Notes: a model not told the origin generated them from the sequence alone. DNA of 64,000 nt from Candidatus Nitrosymbiomonas proteolyticus (GCA_017347465.1 AP021858.1:2064472-2128471), one strand, 5' to 3'. Positions 35,678-45,751 are shown, counted from the first letter of the stretch. Translations and numbers: made by a program.

Positions 35678-36951
35678 GACTGCAATTTCCTTAGGTCGTC
35701 GAAGAATCCGGGGTAACTCGTCTCAATGGTCTCGGCGTTGCGGATGACGACTTCAGACTCGGCGAAGCCGGCAGCGATCGCAAAGGCCATCGCGATTCGG
35801 TGGTCACCTTCGGGGTCGATGACCGCGCCCGAGAGACTTACGGGTCCTTCAATGTCCAAGCCGTCGGGGTATTCCTCAACCTTTGCGCCCATCGCCCGCA
35901 GCCCCTCGGCCGACTTGCGAATCCGGTCGCTCTCCTTGACCCGCAACTCCTCGGCGTCGCGAATCGAACTGACGCCGTTCAGTTGGGTGGCGAGGACGGC
36001 GAGGACGGGGATTTCGTCAATGAGTCGGGGGACCAGGTGGCCGGACAGACGATATGGGCTGAGGGACTCTTTCCCTTCGACCCAGAGGTCGCCGACAGGC
36101 TCGCCGAGAGTGTCGCGAAGGTCGCGGACCTCATAGAGAGCCCCGATCTGGTCAAGAACATCGAGAAGCCCGGTCCGTGTCGGGTTGAGTCCGACGCCCT
36201 GAAGCAGCACTGCCGAACCCTCAAGGACGGCGGCAGCACAGGCAAAAAAGGCCGCGCTCGAAAAGTCGGCGGGAACCACGAACTCGAAGCCGGGAACTGG
36301 GGAGCCCCCCGTCACGCGCACCTTCGTCTCGGACTCACGCCGAACCGGCACCCCCAGCCCCGACAGCATCCGTTCGGTGTGGTCGCGGGTGGGTAGAGGC
36401 TCTTCCACCGAAGTAGAGTCTGAGGCCCGGAGCCCGGCCAAAAGCACACACGACTTCACCTGCGCGCTGGCGACCGGAGACCGGAAGTCGATGCCCTTCA
36501 GGTCGGCGCTGCCCATGATTCGAAGGGGCGGGGTGTCTCCCTCGACCCCGGCGCCCATCGCCCGAAGCGGGTCGGTGATTCTGCGCATCGGCCGCCTGGA
36601 GAGGGATTCATCGCCGACCATCACCGCTTCGAGGGGACGGCTCGCCACTAAACCTGCTAGGAGCCTCATCGTGGTGCCGCTATTGCCGCAGTCGAGAGGA
36701 GATTCGGGCTGCGACCAAACCGTCGGCGGATGGACGATCAAGCTGCCGCCCGCATCGGTTTCAAAGCCAACGCCAAGACATCTGAGGCAACCCAGGGTGC
36801 TCTTGCAGTCGAGCGAAAGCAAAGGTTTCTGAATGCGCGAGGGGCCCTCTGCGATTCCCCCGAGCAGCAAGGCGCGGTGAGTCAAGGACTTGTCGGAGGG
36901 GCAGCGCAGCTCACCTCGAATCGGACCCGAACGGCCAAGTGACAAGTCCAT
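35674..36951 (-). CDS. aroA: 3-phosphoshikimate 1-carboxyvinyltransferase (EPSP synthase)
   Basis: The 425-residue enzyme transfers enolpyruvyl from PEP to shikimate-3-phosphate. Motifs: PSDKSLTHRALLLGGIAEG, LDCGNSGTTMRLLAGLVA, VMVGDESLSRRPMRRI, SAQVKSCVLLAGLRA, FVVPADFSSAAFFACAA, LIDEIPVLAVLATQ, ELRVKESDRI, and DHRIAMAFAIAAG. Gly and Ala around the PEP site (GNSGT) look like the glyphosate-sensitive arrangement, but class assignment by eye is uncertain. It overlaps cmk. The upstream UPF0182 gene ends 6 bp before its start. Confidence 0.95.
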   Translation of the reverse strand: MDLSLGRSGPIRGELRCPSDKSLTHRALLLGGIAEGPSRIQKPLLSLDCKSTLGCLRCLGVGFETDAGGSLIVHPPTVWSQPESPLDCGNSGTTMRLLAGLVASRPLEAVMVGDESLSRRPMRRITDPLRAMGAGVEGDTPPLRIMGSADLKGIDFRSPVASAQVKSCVLLAGLRASDSTSVEEPLPTRDHTERMLSGLGVPVRRESETKVRVTGGSPVPGFEFVVPADFSSAAFFACAAAVLEGSAVLLQGVGLNPTRTGLLDVLDQIGALYEVRDLRDTLGEPVGDLWVEGKESLSPYRLSGHLVPRLIDEIPVLAVLATQLNGVSSIRDAEELRVKESDRIRKSAEGLRAMGAKVEEYPDGLDIEGPVSLSGAVIDPEGDHRIAMAFAIAAGFAESEVVIRNAETIETSYPGFFDDLRKLQS

Positions 36952-36957
36952 AGTGGG

Positions 36958-39792
36958 CTACCGGGGCCTGAGCGACTCTTCCAACCTGCTTCGAGCTTCG
37001 CGCATCTTAGAGGCGTAGGTGGCCAGATCGCCCTCCCTCAGCGCGGCCTCGGCTTCGTCCATGAGCTTCAGGACGTTTCGAATCTCGGAAAGGCCGGTCG
37101 TGTCGACCTGGGGTTCGGCAGGCTTGGACGGTTGTCCCTTGGGCTCCTCAGATGGGCGCTGCGTCTCGGCCGTTCCAAGAGCGGATGTATCGCCGAACAG
37201 CCTGGAGAAGGCTTCTTCGTAAGTGTTGCCCACGACGACCCGGCCCCTCACCGCGAGGATCACCTTCCGAAGCTGCGGAATCGGCTGAATCCCTGCGGAT
37301 TTCGAGCGAAGGAAGAGCGGTTTGACGTAGAGGACGCTTTTACCGACCGGCATGACGATGAGGTTGCCGGGCACGATCTCGCTTTGCTCGGTATTCAGCA
37401 GCTTGTTGATGTTGGCGATTTCGGCATCTTGATTGAAGTCCGCCTCCATCTGGGCGGGGCCGTACATATTGCTCCCCTTGGGATACTTGTACAGGATCAT
37501 CTTGCCGTAGTCATCGGGATCGCAAAGGGCGGTGAGCCATCCGCTCATGTTCTGCTTCAACCGTGGTGTGAAGGGAAGGATCAAGGCGAATTTCAAGCGC
37601 TCGGAATCGCTTTGCTGAAGGAGAACATAGTACGCCTCCATGTTCACACGCGCGCCCGATCGTCCGATCTCAGTCGGCATCTCCCAAGCGTCCGAGTTGT
37701 TCAAGAACTGGACGGGGTCAGTGACGTGGTATTGAGTGAGCTGGTAAGCCTGAAGCATGAACATATCTTCCGCGTACCGAATGTGGCTGTAAAGGCCCGA
37801 GGGCATCTTGTCCACGTCGCTGATGAGCTTGGGATAGATCATGCGGTACGCCTTCAGAATCGCGTTATCCGGCTCCATGGCATACGCGGTGGTGTTTCCG
37901 GTGTAGGCGTCGATCGTTACTTTCACGGAGTTTCGGATGTAGTTGATCGGACCGCCGCTGCCCTGAATCCGCGCGCTGTAGGGGACCATCCCCGTCGTGA
38001 TGTAGGCGTCGAGAATCCAAACGATCCGCCCTTCGTGGATGACGATATAGGGATCGTCGTCGAACTGGAGGAATGGGTAGATGAGTTGGCATCGCTGGAT
38101 GACGTTTCTGCGGTAAAGGAGCCTGGTTTCGGGGGTGATGTTGGGAGAAACGAGCAAGTTCCCGTCCGCGTTCACCAAGCTGAAGGCCAGACGCGAGAGC
38201 ATCCCGCTGACGGGGACCCCGCGTCCCGAGGTCGAGCGGGTGTACTTGTCCCCCTCTTCGCTGGGGTATTCGAACTCTTCGACCTTGGTATTGACCAATG
38301 CGTAATCGTCGCGAAGGCCCCCAAAAGCGTCCCGCTTGTCGCTGAAGTAAAGCTGAGGCCGGTCGAGCTTGAGTTCGGGCGGCGCCTTGGGAGGCATGTC
38401 CTTCACGAGGAACGTGGGCTCGCCGCTCGGAGTCGAGGTGTTGACGGGCGAGACGGTCACCCCATATCCGTGGGTGTACTGGAGCGTGGTGTTGAGCCAC
38501 GCCCGAGCGGAGGTCGCGAGGCCGTCGATGTCGATGTCGCGCGGCGAGAGCATGACCAGAGTCGGCTTACCGTCGATGATATAGCGGTCGACGTCCACAT
38601 CGTGAAACTTGTAGTAGGGCCGCAAGGTCTGGATGGTTTCGATGCACTGGCGCAGAACCTCTGGGTCCCACAGCCTCATGCCCTGAAGCGTGGCCTGCGA
38701 TGCTACGAGCTCATCGGGGGTCGGTTCCTCTCGCACATCCGTCTGGCGTACGTCGATCCGGTCGAGCCCGTAGGCCCAGCGAGTCATCTTGATGGCCCGT
38801 TCTGCGTAGGGGCTCTCCACCTGGAGCTTGTTGGGCTCGACATAGACCCGCTGGAGGATCGCGGGAGTCATCTGCAGCCCCAGCAGGTACACCGCCGCGA
38901 TGCCCCCGAGTCCGTACACCGGAATGCGGTAGTGGCGGACGAACTTCGCCGAAACGATCGTTGCGGCTCCCAAAAGGACGGTGAGAGCGGCAAGGGCGTA
39001 ATGCACCTTCATCTTGAACGCCGCGGCGTACCCAGCGCCGGTGAATTGGGGGCTGTCGATCAGCCCGTACTCGTACACCGAGAGCAAGTTGTACGCGCCA
39101 AAGGCCATGAGCGTGAGCCCAATCAGCGCACCGATGTGCAGCCGAACGGCAGGCTTGCTGAGTTCGACCTTGGCAAGGCGAGCGATGCCCGCGATGCCAG
39201 CATAAATCCCTAAAGTCGCAAGCGCGCATAGCAACAGGACGCTGCTGAGGAAGCTCAGGACCGCCAGCCACCACGGAAGCTGGAACACGAAGAAACCGAT
39301 GTCTTTGCCAAACATCGGGTCGTCCATCCCGAAGGTCTGGGCGTTGCGCCAAAGGAGGTACGTCGGCCATTCCCGCGAAAACCCGATTGCGGAAAAGAAG
39401 GCGAGCACGACCGCAGCGAGCTTGGTCGCCCCGGCCGCATGAGCCTGAATCCATCCGAGAAGTTGGGCGCTGACGTTCTCGGAAAGACTCGCGGGCATTC
39501 GAAGATACACCATGCCCACGCTGAGGGCCCTGCCGAAGCTCAGGGCGAACAGCAAGACGCAAAACACGAAGGAGAGCGAAAACAGCACGCCCCGCGTTTG
39601 GTAGGCGAGGGTGAAGACCTCAGGGTGCCCAGCATCATGGACGTACCAAAGGTAGTCGGTGTAGGGCTTAGCGAAGGAAGAGATCAAGAACACGAGCGCA
39701 ATGAGCCCGATTCCGACGATCAGGAACCAGTTCCTCCGGCGGCCCCGTCCCGGTTGCAAAAGGCGTTCTCTGGGTTCGTAGTCTCCGTTCAT
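36958..39792 (-). CDS. UPF0182-family large membrane protein
   Basis: From the ATG at 39792 (GAGGAG 7 bp upstream) the protein has 944 residues; a TTG at 39816 is the alternative. Seven hydrophobic helices lie in about the first 310 residues (for example FLIVGIGLIALVFLISSFA and LLSVYEYG preceding the next). A large extracytoplasmic domain follows, with YPKLISDVDKMPSGLYSHIRY, PFTPRLKQNMSGWLTALCD and NLIVMPVGKSVLYVKPLFL, all typical of UPF0182 (DUF1470-like) proteins of Actinobacteria, Cyanobacteria and Armatimonadota. A Pro/Glu-rich linker and a coiled coil end it. Function unknown. Confidence 0.88.
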   Translation of the reverse strand: MNGDYEPRERLLQPGRGRRRNWFLIVGIGLIALVFLISSFAKPYTDYLWYVHDAGHPEVFTLAYQTRGVLFSLSFVFCVLLFALSFGRALSVGMVYLRMPASLSENVSAQLLGWIQAHAAGATKLAAVVLAFFSAIGFSREWPTYLLWRNAQTFGMDDPMFGKDIGFFVFQLPWWLAVLSFLSSVLLLCALATLGIYAGIAGIARLAKVELSKPAVRLHIGALIGLTLMAFGAYNLLSVYEYGLIDSPQFTGAGYAAAFKMKVHYALAALTVLLGAATIVSAKFVRHYRIPVYGLGGIAAVYLLGLQMTPAILQRVYVEPNKLQVESPYAERAIKMTRWAYGLDRIDVRQTDVREEPTPDELVASQATLQGMRLWDPEVLRQCIETIQTLRPYYKFHDVDVDRYIIDGKPTLVMLSPRDIDIDGLATSARAWLNTTLQYTHGYGVTVSPVNTSTPSGEPTFLVKDMPPKAPPELKLDRPQLYFSDKRDAFGGLRDDYALVNTKVEEFEYPSEEGDKYTRSTSGRGVPVSGMLSRLAFSLVNADGNLLVSPNITPETRLLYRRNVIQRCQLIYPFLQFDDDPYIVIHEGRIVWILDAYITTGMVPYSARIQGSGGPINYIRNSVKVTIDAYTGNTTAYAMEPDNAILKAYRMIYPKLISDVDKMPSGLYSHIRYAEDMFMLQAYQLTQYHVTDPVQFLNNSDAWEMPTEIGRSGARVNMEAYYVLLQQSDSERLKFALILPFTPRLKQNMSGWLTALCDPDDYGKMILYKYPKGSNMYGPAQMEADFNQDAEIANINKLLNTEQSEIVPGNLIVMPVGKSVLYVKPLFLRSKSAGIQPIPQLRKVILAVRGRVVVGNTYEEAFSRLFGDTSALGTAETQRPSEEPKGQPSKPAEPQVDTTGLSEIRNVLKLMDEAEAALREGDLATYASKMREARSRLEESLRPR

Positions 39793-39833
39793 GCTCCGCT
39801 CCTCGTTGGTGGTCAAGGGTACCCGTCACGAAG

Positions 39834-40922
39834 CTACCGAGGCCGGGGCAAGCCGGGAAAGACGTTCGAGCGCAGGACCTCGATCACCTTCTCAGCTTCT
39901 CTGCGGCCGCTCCCCGAAGGCCCCGGCGGAGAAGGGTCAAAGAACGAAGGCGCCTGCCATCGTTCGACGAGAGAGTCGGGAAGGGAGTCTTGGAATGGGA
40001 CGCCTGCAAGAGTCAGGCAGGCCGAAGCCCACATGCGGGGAACGGTGTCGAGGCTGTAGCCTCCCCCACCGAGGGCGACGATCGGGAGCCCGGCCTCCTT
40101 GACAAGCCGGACCGCTTCGAGCCAATCCTGGGCTGCGACATTGAGGTGAGCGAGCGGGTCGAGGAAGTGGGCGTCCGTTCCCATTTGCAGCACAAGGGCT
40201 TCGGGCACGAAGGCTTCGAGAGCAGGAAGAATGCCCTGTTCAAATGCCCACAGCCAAGTGTCGCCAGTCGTGCCGGGGGGAAGTGGCACGTTGACGGCGG
40301 CGTACGCGGGACCCGTTTCCTCTACTGCGCCGGTGCCAGGGTAGAGGTACCGCCCGTCCTCGTGGATGCTGCACGTTAAGACGGACGGGTCGTCCCAAAA
40401 GAGGAACTGCACGCCGTCGCCGTGGTGAACGTCGATATCGACATAGGCGACTCGATCGAATCGCTCCCGAAGGATGTAGAGGGCGATCGCGGGATCGTTG
40501 AACACGCAAAACCCGCTGGCGAACGATCGTTGGGCATGGTGCAGCCCCCCGCCCAGCGAAAAGGCCAGGGTCGCCCCGGCGCATACATCCTTCGCCGCTT
40601 GTGCAGAACAAGCGCAATAGGCGCAAGCGGAGGGAAACATCCCCTCGAAAGCAGGGTTATCGCCGGGGCCCAACCCATATCGAGTGGCGCTCGCCGAATT
40701 GAGGTCGGGCTGCTCGCTCAGTTTGCGAACGGCTTGGATGTAGTCAGGACTGTGGACCCGTTCGAGATCGGAGAGCGTGATTTCCCCTGGAGGGAAATAT
40801 CCCCCGTGGCCGAGCGCTTCGAGAAGCGCCAGCGTTCGTTCGAGCCTCTCCGGCAGCAGAGGATGGCTCGGCCCGAAGGAGTACTTCAGAATCTCCGGAT
40901 CGAAGTAGAAGTTCGGAAGCAC
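39834..40922 (-). CDS. Histone-deacetylase-superfamily (AcuC-like) amidohydrolase
   Basis: The 362-residue protein starts at GTG. It has the arginase/deacetylase fold motifs: GPSHPLLPERLERTLALLEAL, LERVHSPDYIQAV, SLGGGLHHAQRSFASGFCVFND, VAYVDIDVHHGDGVQFLFW, SIHEDGRYLYPGTGAVEE, LVLQMGTDAHFLDPLAHL and IVALGGGGYSLDTV. His and Asp zinc ligands are present in DIDVHHGDG and GTDAHFLD. Members remove acetyl groups from lysine, polyamines or acetoin-related enzymes. AcuC is the closest bacterial namesake, but no acs or acuA gene is adjacent. It begins a few bases after the BNR gene's stop, so both are in one unit. Confidence 0.88.
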   Translation of the reverse strand: MLPNFYFDPEILKYSFGPSHPLLPERLERTLALLEALGHGGYFPPGEITLSDLERVHSPDYIQAVRKLSEQPDLNSASATRYGLGPGDNPAFEGMFPSACAYCACSAQAAKDVCAGATLAFSLGGGLHHAQRSFASGFCVFNDPAIALYILRERFDRVAYVDIDVHHGDGVQFLFWDDPSVLTCSIHEDGRYLYPGTGAVEETGPAYAAVNVPLPPGTTGDTWLWAFEQGILPALEAFVPEALVLQMGTDAHFLDPLAHLNVAAQDWLEAVRLVKEAGLPIVALGGGGYSLDTVPRMWASACLTLAGVPFQDSLPDSLVERWQAPSFFDPSPPGPSGSGRREAEKVIEVLRSNVFPGLPRPR

Positions 40923-40926
40923 CGCG

Positions 40927-43900
40927 CTAGGGCGCTACCCCTCCTCCGCTCGTATCGGGCGCCACGCGTTCGATCCCGAGTGCTTGGAACTGCGTGTTGA
41001 GCGCATTTAGGTCCTTGGTGAGGAGCGATTCCAGGCGGTCGAGGTGAGTCTGCAACTCGCCCGAAAGAGCGTTGAACACCTCATAAGCGGCATCGGTCGG
41101 GCGGAAGTCGCCAGACAGCACCACACCGAGCAGGGCCGCGATCTTGTTGTTCAGCCGAATCGGGTAGTTGAGAGGGTCTTGCCCGCTTCGGTTCTTCACC
41201 TGATAGATTGCCTCTTCGATCTCCGTGAGTTGAGCCCCAAGGCGTGATGCGCCTTCTTGAGCGCTCGATATCGCCTTCGGATCCTTTCCGCTCTTTCCCG
41301 CAGCCTCAGAGGCATCGGCCACCTTCTTTCGAACGTCCCGCGCCTTCAATACCGCTTGATTGGCGTCATCGACCCGGGCAGAGATTCGTCGGGCGAGGTC
41401 GCACTGCAACACCGCGTCTTCTTCAGTCGCCTCGCTGTTCGGAGGCAGAACGAACCTGCCATCCACCGTTTGAGCGGCGCCGTCCACAACGAGGCGGATC
41501 GTGTACGTCCCGGGAGGGGCAGGGATCGGCCGCGAGCCCGCAGCCCAAAAGATCATCCCCGGAACCGAGCGATAGGAGGAGTACTGGAGCCGGATCGGGA
41601 CCTTGTGGAGGCCCTTCGCGCTCGGCGCGCCTTCTCTTCGGCCCACGACGACGCCCCGCGCATCGGAGACCTCGATCAGTACGGATTCAGCCGGTTCTTG
41701 GATTGAGTAGGTGACCACAAATCCCATCGGCGGGTTCTCACCCGTAGGCTCGGGCTCTTCCTCGCGAGCTTGAGGGCGTCTGCCGAAACCCCCTCCGCCG
41801 GACACGCGGTAGTTGTCGCGTGGCTTGAAAAGCCGAGTGGCGAGTCCGCCGGATGGGTTCGCTTGTCGCAGCAGCGAAAGGTCGTCAAGAATCCAAATCG
41901 ACCTTCCGTGCGTGGCGGCGATCAGGTCGTCGTCTTTGATCACCAGATCATGGACGGGCACGACGGGCAAATTGAACTGCAAGGGCTGCCACAGAGCCCC
42001 GTCGTTGAAGCTCACCCACACTCCGGTCTCGGTGCCCGCATAGAGCAGCCCTCGCATCTTGGGGTCTTCGCGCACGACCCGGACGTAGGAATCCTCTGGC
42101 AACCCGCTGACGATCTTCGTCCAGGACTTGCCGAAGTCGTGCGTGCGGTAGATGTAGGGGGCAAGGTCGTCGTTTTCGTGGTTGTCCACGGCAAGATACG
42201 CCGTCCCTTCGGCGTGGGCTGAGGCGTCGATCATGCTGCAAAGGCCCCATTCCGGCATCCCTGCGGGCGTGACGCGCTGCCACGCCTTGCCCCCGTCGAG
42301 GGTGACGCTGACCCACCCATCGTCTGAGCCGGCCCACAGCACCCCCGGTTTCTTCGGTGATTCGGCAAGGGTGAACACCGTGCCGTAATACTCGACGCTC
42401 GTATTGTCCTTCGTGATCGGCCCGCCGCTCGGACCCATTTTCGACTTGTCGTTCTTCGTCAGGTCGGGGCTGATCTTTTGCCACGTCTGGCCTTCGTTCG
42501 TCGACTTCATGACGAACTGGGAGCAGCTATAAAGAACGTTCGGGTCGTGGGGCGAAAACACGATCGGGAAGGTCCACTGAATGCGGTGCGCGAGGTCAGC
42601 CGCGCCGTGTCCCATCGGGTTGTCGGGCCAGAAGTTGATGTTGCGGCTGGAATTGAGCCTGTGGTTGAGCCGCTGTAGATAGCCTCCATAGCTGCCTCCG
42701 AACACGATTTCTGGGTCGTCGGGCTTGGCCACGACGTATCCACTCTCGCCTCCGGCGGTCGAGGTCCAGTCGCTGCTCGTGATGCCCGCGCCCGCGGTTC
42801 GGCTGGGAATGCGGACCGTGCTGTTGTCCTGCTGGGCGGCGAGAACTCGATAGGGAAACGCGTTGTCCGCGGAGACATGGTAAAGCTGGGCCGTCGCATA
42901 GTCCTGCCGAGTCCATGTGCGGCCTCCGTCCTGCGAAACGTTGGCCCCTCCATCGTTGGCGTTCGCCAAACGGTTCGGGTCGTCGGGGTCGATCCAAAGG
43001 TCGTGGTTGTCGCTGTGAGGCGTGCCGACTCCCCGGAAGGTCTTGCCGCCATCGGTGCTGCGTCCCATCCCAACGTTCAGAACGTACACTGTGTCCTTGT
43101 TCTTCGGGTCGGCCGCGATGTGAGTGTAGTACCAGGCCCTCTGACGGTAGTTGCGGTCGGAATTGGTAAGAGTCCATGTGGTCCCGGCATCGTCGGAACG
43201 AAACACCCCGCCCTCGAGCGCCTCGACGATCGCATATACGACGTTCGAGTCCGCCGGAGAAACGCTGACGCCAATCCTCCCCAGGGGGCCGCCCGGCATC
43301 CCTCGAGCTTGCGAAAGGTCGGTCCAATTCCTGCCCCCATCCGTCGTCTTAAACAGCTTCGATCCCGGGCCGCCGCTGTTCAAGGAGTAGGCCGTTCTCC
43401 AGGCCTCCCAAGTCGCGGCGTACAGCGTTTCGGGGTTGTGGACATCCAAGGAAAGATCGACGGCGCCCGCCCGCTCAGAAACGTAGAGCACTTGGCGCCA
43501 AGTCTTGCCGCCGTCGGTGGTCTTGTAGACCCCTCGCTCCTTGTTGGCGCCGTAAATATGGCCCAAGGCCGCCACGTAGACGATGTCGGGATTGGTGGGG
43601 TGGACAACGATCCGTCCGATGGTCTGGGTTTCCTTGAGGCCGACATGGCCCCAGGTCTTGCCTCCGTCTGCGGACCGATAAACGCCGTCGCCGTGGGAGA
43701 TGTTGCCCCTAATGCAGGCCTCCCCCATCCCGGCGTAGACGATATCGGGGTTCGAGCGGCTAGCGGCGACCGCGCCCACCGACCCCGTGCGAAAGTATCC
43801 ATCCGACACGCACTCCCAATTCACTCCCGCGTCGATCGTTTTCCAGAGCCCCCCGCCCGTGGTGCCCATGTAGAACTCAGAGGGCCGCCCGACGACACCG

Positions 43901-44067
43901 CAGACCGCCGTAGACCGGCCTCCGCGGAAGGGCCCGATCAGCCTCCACTTGAGGCCCTCGAACTGCCCCATGTCGATCGCCTGGGCCGCAAGAACCGGTG
44001 CGAAAACCCCAGAGGCAAGAACGGCGAGGCTTGCAGCAACGAAGTGACGGGTGAATCGAAGCATCAT
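40927..44067 (-). CDS. Secreted BNR/sortilin-type beta-propeller protein
   Basis: The 1,046-residue protein has a signal peptide (FVAASLAVLASGVFAPVLA) and then repeated BNR boxes of the form S-x-D-x-G-x-T-W: VYRSADGGKTWGHV, VYKTTDGGKTWRQV, FKTTDGGRNWTDL, VFRSDDAGTTWTL, VSQDGGRTWTRQD and others. WRLIGPFRGGRSTAVCGV near the start and YRTHDFGKSWTKIVSGLP later are typical of the sortilin-like glycosyl-hydrolase-type propellers found next to amidohydrolases. A C-terminal beta-sandwich and a helical tail follow. Enzymatic activity is not evident. It is likely extracellular or periplasmic. Confidence 0.82.
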   Translation of the reverse strand: MMLRFTRHFVAASLAVLASGVFAPVLAAQAIDMGQFEGLKWRLIGPFRGGRSTAVCGVVGRPSEFYMGTTGGGLWKTIDAGVNWECVSDGYFRTGSVGAVAASRSNPDIVYAGMGEACIRGNISHGDGVYRSADGGKTWGHVGLKETQTIGRIVVHPTNPDIVYVAALGHIYGANKERGVYKTTDGGKTWRQVLYVSERAGAVDLSLDVHNPETLYAATWEAWRTAYSLNSGGPGSKLFKTTDGGRNWTDLSQARGMPGGPLGRIGVSVSPADSNVVYAIVEALEGGVFRSDDAGTTWTLTNSDRNYRQRAWYYTHIAADPKNKDTVYVLNVGMGRSTDGGKTFRGVGTPHSDNHDLWIDPDDPNRLANANDGGANVSQDGGRTWTRQDYATAQLYHVSADNAFPYRVLAAQQDNSTVRIPSRTAGAGITSSDWTSTAGGESGYVVAKPDDPEIVFGGSYGGYLQRLNHRLNSSRNINFWPDNPMGHGAADLAHRIQWTFPIVFSPHDPNVLYSCSQFVMKSTNEGQTWQKISPDLTKNDKSKMGPSGGPITKDNTSVEYYGTVFTLAESPKKPGVLWAGSDDGWVSVTLDGGKAWQRVTPAGMPEWGLCSMIDASAHAEGTAYLAVDNHENDDLAPYIYRTHDFGKSWTKIVSGLPEDSYVRVVREDPKMRGLLYAGTETGVWVSFNDGALWQPLQFNLPVVPVHDLVIKDDDLIAATHGRSIWILDDLSLLRQANPSGGLATRLFKPRDNYRVSGGGGFGRRPQAREEEPEPTGENPPMGFVVTYSIQEPAESVLIEVSDARGVVVGRREGAPSAKGLHKVPIRLQYSSYRSVPGMIFWAAGSRPIPAPPGTYTIRLVVDGAAQTVDGRFVLPPNSEATEEDAVLQCDLARRISARVDDANQAVLKARDVRKKVADASEAAGKSGKDPKAISSAQEGASRLGAQLTEIEEAIYQVKNRSGQDPLNYPIRLNNKIAALLGVVLSGDFRPTDAAYEVFNALSGELQTHLDRLESLLTKDLNALNTQFQALGIERVAPDTSGGGVAP

Positions 44068-44216
44068 TGGACTCTACTCCCAAACGGCCGAAGATCGTCT
44101 ACGGTGTTGTATCTTTCGCCGTCAACGACTCGATCCCCTCCCCGATTCTTCGTAAAGCCTCTGAGGCTTGCCCCAAAGTTCTCTCCGGCCCTTCTCGCTT
44201 GGGGCATACTGAATGC

Positions 44217-44528
44217 ATGGTGCGCGGAGTTTGGGGTCTGTGGATCGCGTGCGTCCTCCTTGGGTTGTGGGGGTGCTCCGCGGGTGCGTCGTACGAAACG
44301 GAGGACGCGAAGCCCGGAAGCGAAGCGGCGCAGTCGAGCGGGAGCGCTTCGGACGAGGGCGTTCAAGTGATGTCTCCCGCAGCTGGCCCGATGTCGCCCG
44401 TAACCGGTTCGGACACGGTAACGGGAACCGGAGGCGGTGTTGGGGACGCTATGAAGAATAAGGCGAGGGACGTGGCCGCAAGCTCTCCGAGCAGTTTGGA
44501 TTCCGCTGGCTCGGAGGACGGTCCTTAG
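44217..44528 (+). CDS. Small lipoprotein, Ser/Gly-rich
   Basis: From the ATG at 44217 this is a 103-residue protein: VRGVWGLWIACVLLGLWGC is a lipoprotein signal with the lipobox LWGC. A low-complexity Ser, Gly, Thr, Pro tail follows. CATACT lies 6 bp upstream (44205-44210) with no ribosome-binding site, again a leaderless-type arrangement. The upstream part of the open frame (from 44067) overlaps the divergent BNR gene and is not credible. No function can be proposed. Confidence 0.6.
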   Translation: MVRGVWGLWIACVLLGLWGCSAGASYETEDAKPGSEAAQSSGSASDEGVQVMSPAAGPMSPVTGSDTVTGTGGGVGDAMKNKARDVAASSPSSLDSAGSEDGP

Positions 44529-44565
44529 CCGAAACAAGCCGTAGCAATTCGAAGCGAGAAAACGA

Positions 44566-44757
44566 ATGGAGTCAAACGGGGCGACCTTTGCTGCGATTCT
44601 CATGGCTCTGGGGCTGATGGTCTTGGTCTCCCTCTGTTCGGCTGTCGATTTTTGGGCGCGCCTTGTGGCGGAGGCCAAAGCGCCGAAGCTCAGAGTCCGC
44701 GAGCGGAGGGCGCTGACTCCCGTCCGACCTCAGAGAGATCGATTCAGTCTGAACTAA
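44566..44757 (+). CDS. Short single-pass membrane protein
   Basis: The 63-residue open frame has one strong hydrophobic helix (ATFAAILMALGLMVLVSLCSAV) and a basic C-terminal tail (LRVRERRALTPVRPQRDRF). It lies 37 bp after the lipoprotein gene on the same strand and ends just before the convergent pseudouridine synthase. GAAGCGAG upstream is a weak ribosome-binding site. It is probably a real small gene, but the evidence is only composition and topology. Confidence 0.4.
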   Translation: MESNGATFAAILMALGLMVLVSLCSAVDFWARLVAEAKAPKLRVRERRALTPVRPQRDRFSLN

Positions 44758-44763
44758 ACCGCC

Positions 44764-45687
44764 CTAAAAGGGATCGAGGGCATCGATGTCTTTCGCGTCC
44801 GCCTCCATGTCGGCCGGCGGCGGGGCCGTAAACGTCGCGCGCTCGCCTGTTTCTGGGTGATCGAACGAAAGGAACGCAGCATGGAGTTGGAGGGGGCCTG
44901 GAAATCCCCGCCGATCGCCATAGACAGGATCTCCCAGCACGGGGTGGCCCGCCAGCAAGGCGTGAACCCTTATCTGGTGAGTTCGACCGGTTTCGAGCCT
45001 TGCCCCCACCAAGACCCCGCGCTCGGTGAGCCGGATTCTCTTGAAGTGGGTGCGAGCGGGTTTACCCCGCGAGGTCGCAGCCATCTTTCGCCGGTCTGAG
45101 GGGTCGCGGCCGATCGGGGCGTCCACAAGGAGCCGGTCTCGACTCAAGTCCCCTGAAAGCACCGCAAGGTACCTTCGTTCGGCGGTCTTCCTCTCAAATT
45201 GTCGAGCAAGAGAACTGTGAGAGCGGTCGTCCTTTGCCACGACGATCAGACCCGAGGTGTCCTTGTCGAGTCGGTGGACGATTCCCGGACGGTAGAACCC
45301 GGTGCCCTCGCTGAGCGGTTGGCCCCGTGCCAAGAGCGCGTTCACAAGGCTTGGAGCCTTGAGGGAACGGGCCGGGTGCGTCGCAAGGCCTCGTGGCTTT
45401 TCGACAACCAGCAGGTGCTCGTCTTCGTAGAGGACTTCGATCGGAATCTTTGCAGGGGCGATATTCGGCGCTTCCGGCGCAGGCGGAGGGCCAAAGATCT
45501 CGACGACGGCCCCAGGGCGAAGCTTGCGCCCCGCTTTGGCGAGCTTGCCGTCGACCCTCGGACAGCCCACGGCGATCCATTCCTGAACCTTCGCGCGGCT
45601 CATCGTGGGAAACGCCGCCGCAAGAAACCGGTCCAAGCGATCCTCGGCGTCCGCAGTTCCGACCCAAGTTGGCTGTTCATCCGTCAT
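44764..45687 (-). CDS. RluA/RluD-family 23S rRNA pseudouridine synthase
   Basis: This 307-residue protein has an N-terminal S4 RNA-binding domain (DRLDRFLAAAFPTMSRAKVQEWIAVG) and the RluA catalytic domain with VLYEDEHLLVVEKPRGLATHP. GIVHRLDKDTSGLIVVAKDD holds the catalytic Asp, and LETGRTHQIRVHALLAGHPVLGDPVYG completes the active site. It isomerises uridines in 23S rRNA. Presence of S4 favours the RluD type. It is divergent from groES, with the CIRCE-like site in the shared region. Confidence 0.9.
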   Translation of the reverse strand: MTDEQPTWVGTADAEDRLDRFLAAAFPTMSRAKVQEWIAVGCPRVDGKLAKAGRKLRPGAVVEIFGPPPAPEAPNIAPAKIPIEVLYEDEHLLVVEKPRGLATHPARSLKAPSLVNALLARGQPLSEGTGFYRPGIVHRLDKDTSGLIVVAKDDRSHSSLARQFERKTAERRYLAVLSGDLSRDRLLVDAPIGRDPSDRRKMAATSRGKPARTHFKRIRLTERGVLVGARLETGRTHQIRVHALLAGHPVLGDPVYGDRRGFPGPLQLHAAFLSFDHPETGERATFTAPPPADMEADAKDIDALDPF

Positions 45688-45751
45688 CGCACGGTTTCAT
45701 TGTGGCCCGCCGAGCGAAGGGAAACGCCCCCTCGCAAAAATTGGGACATCG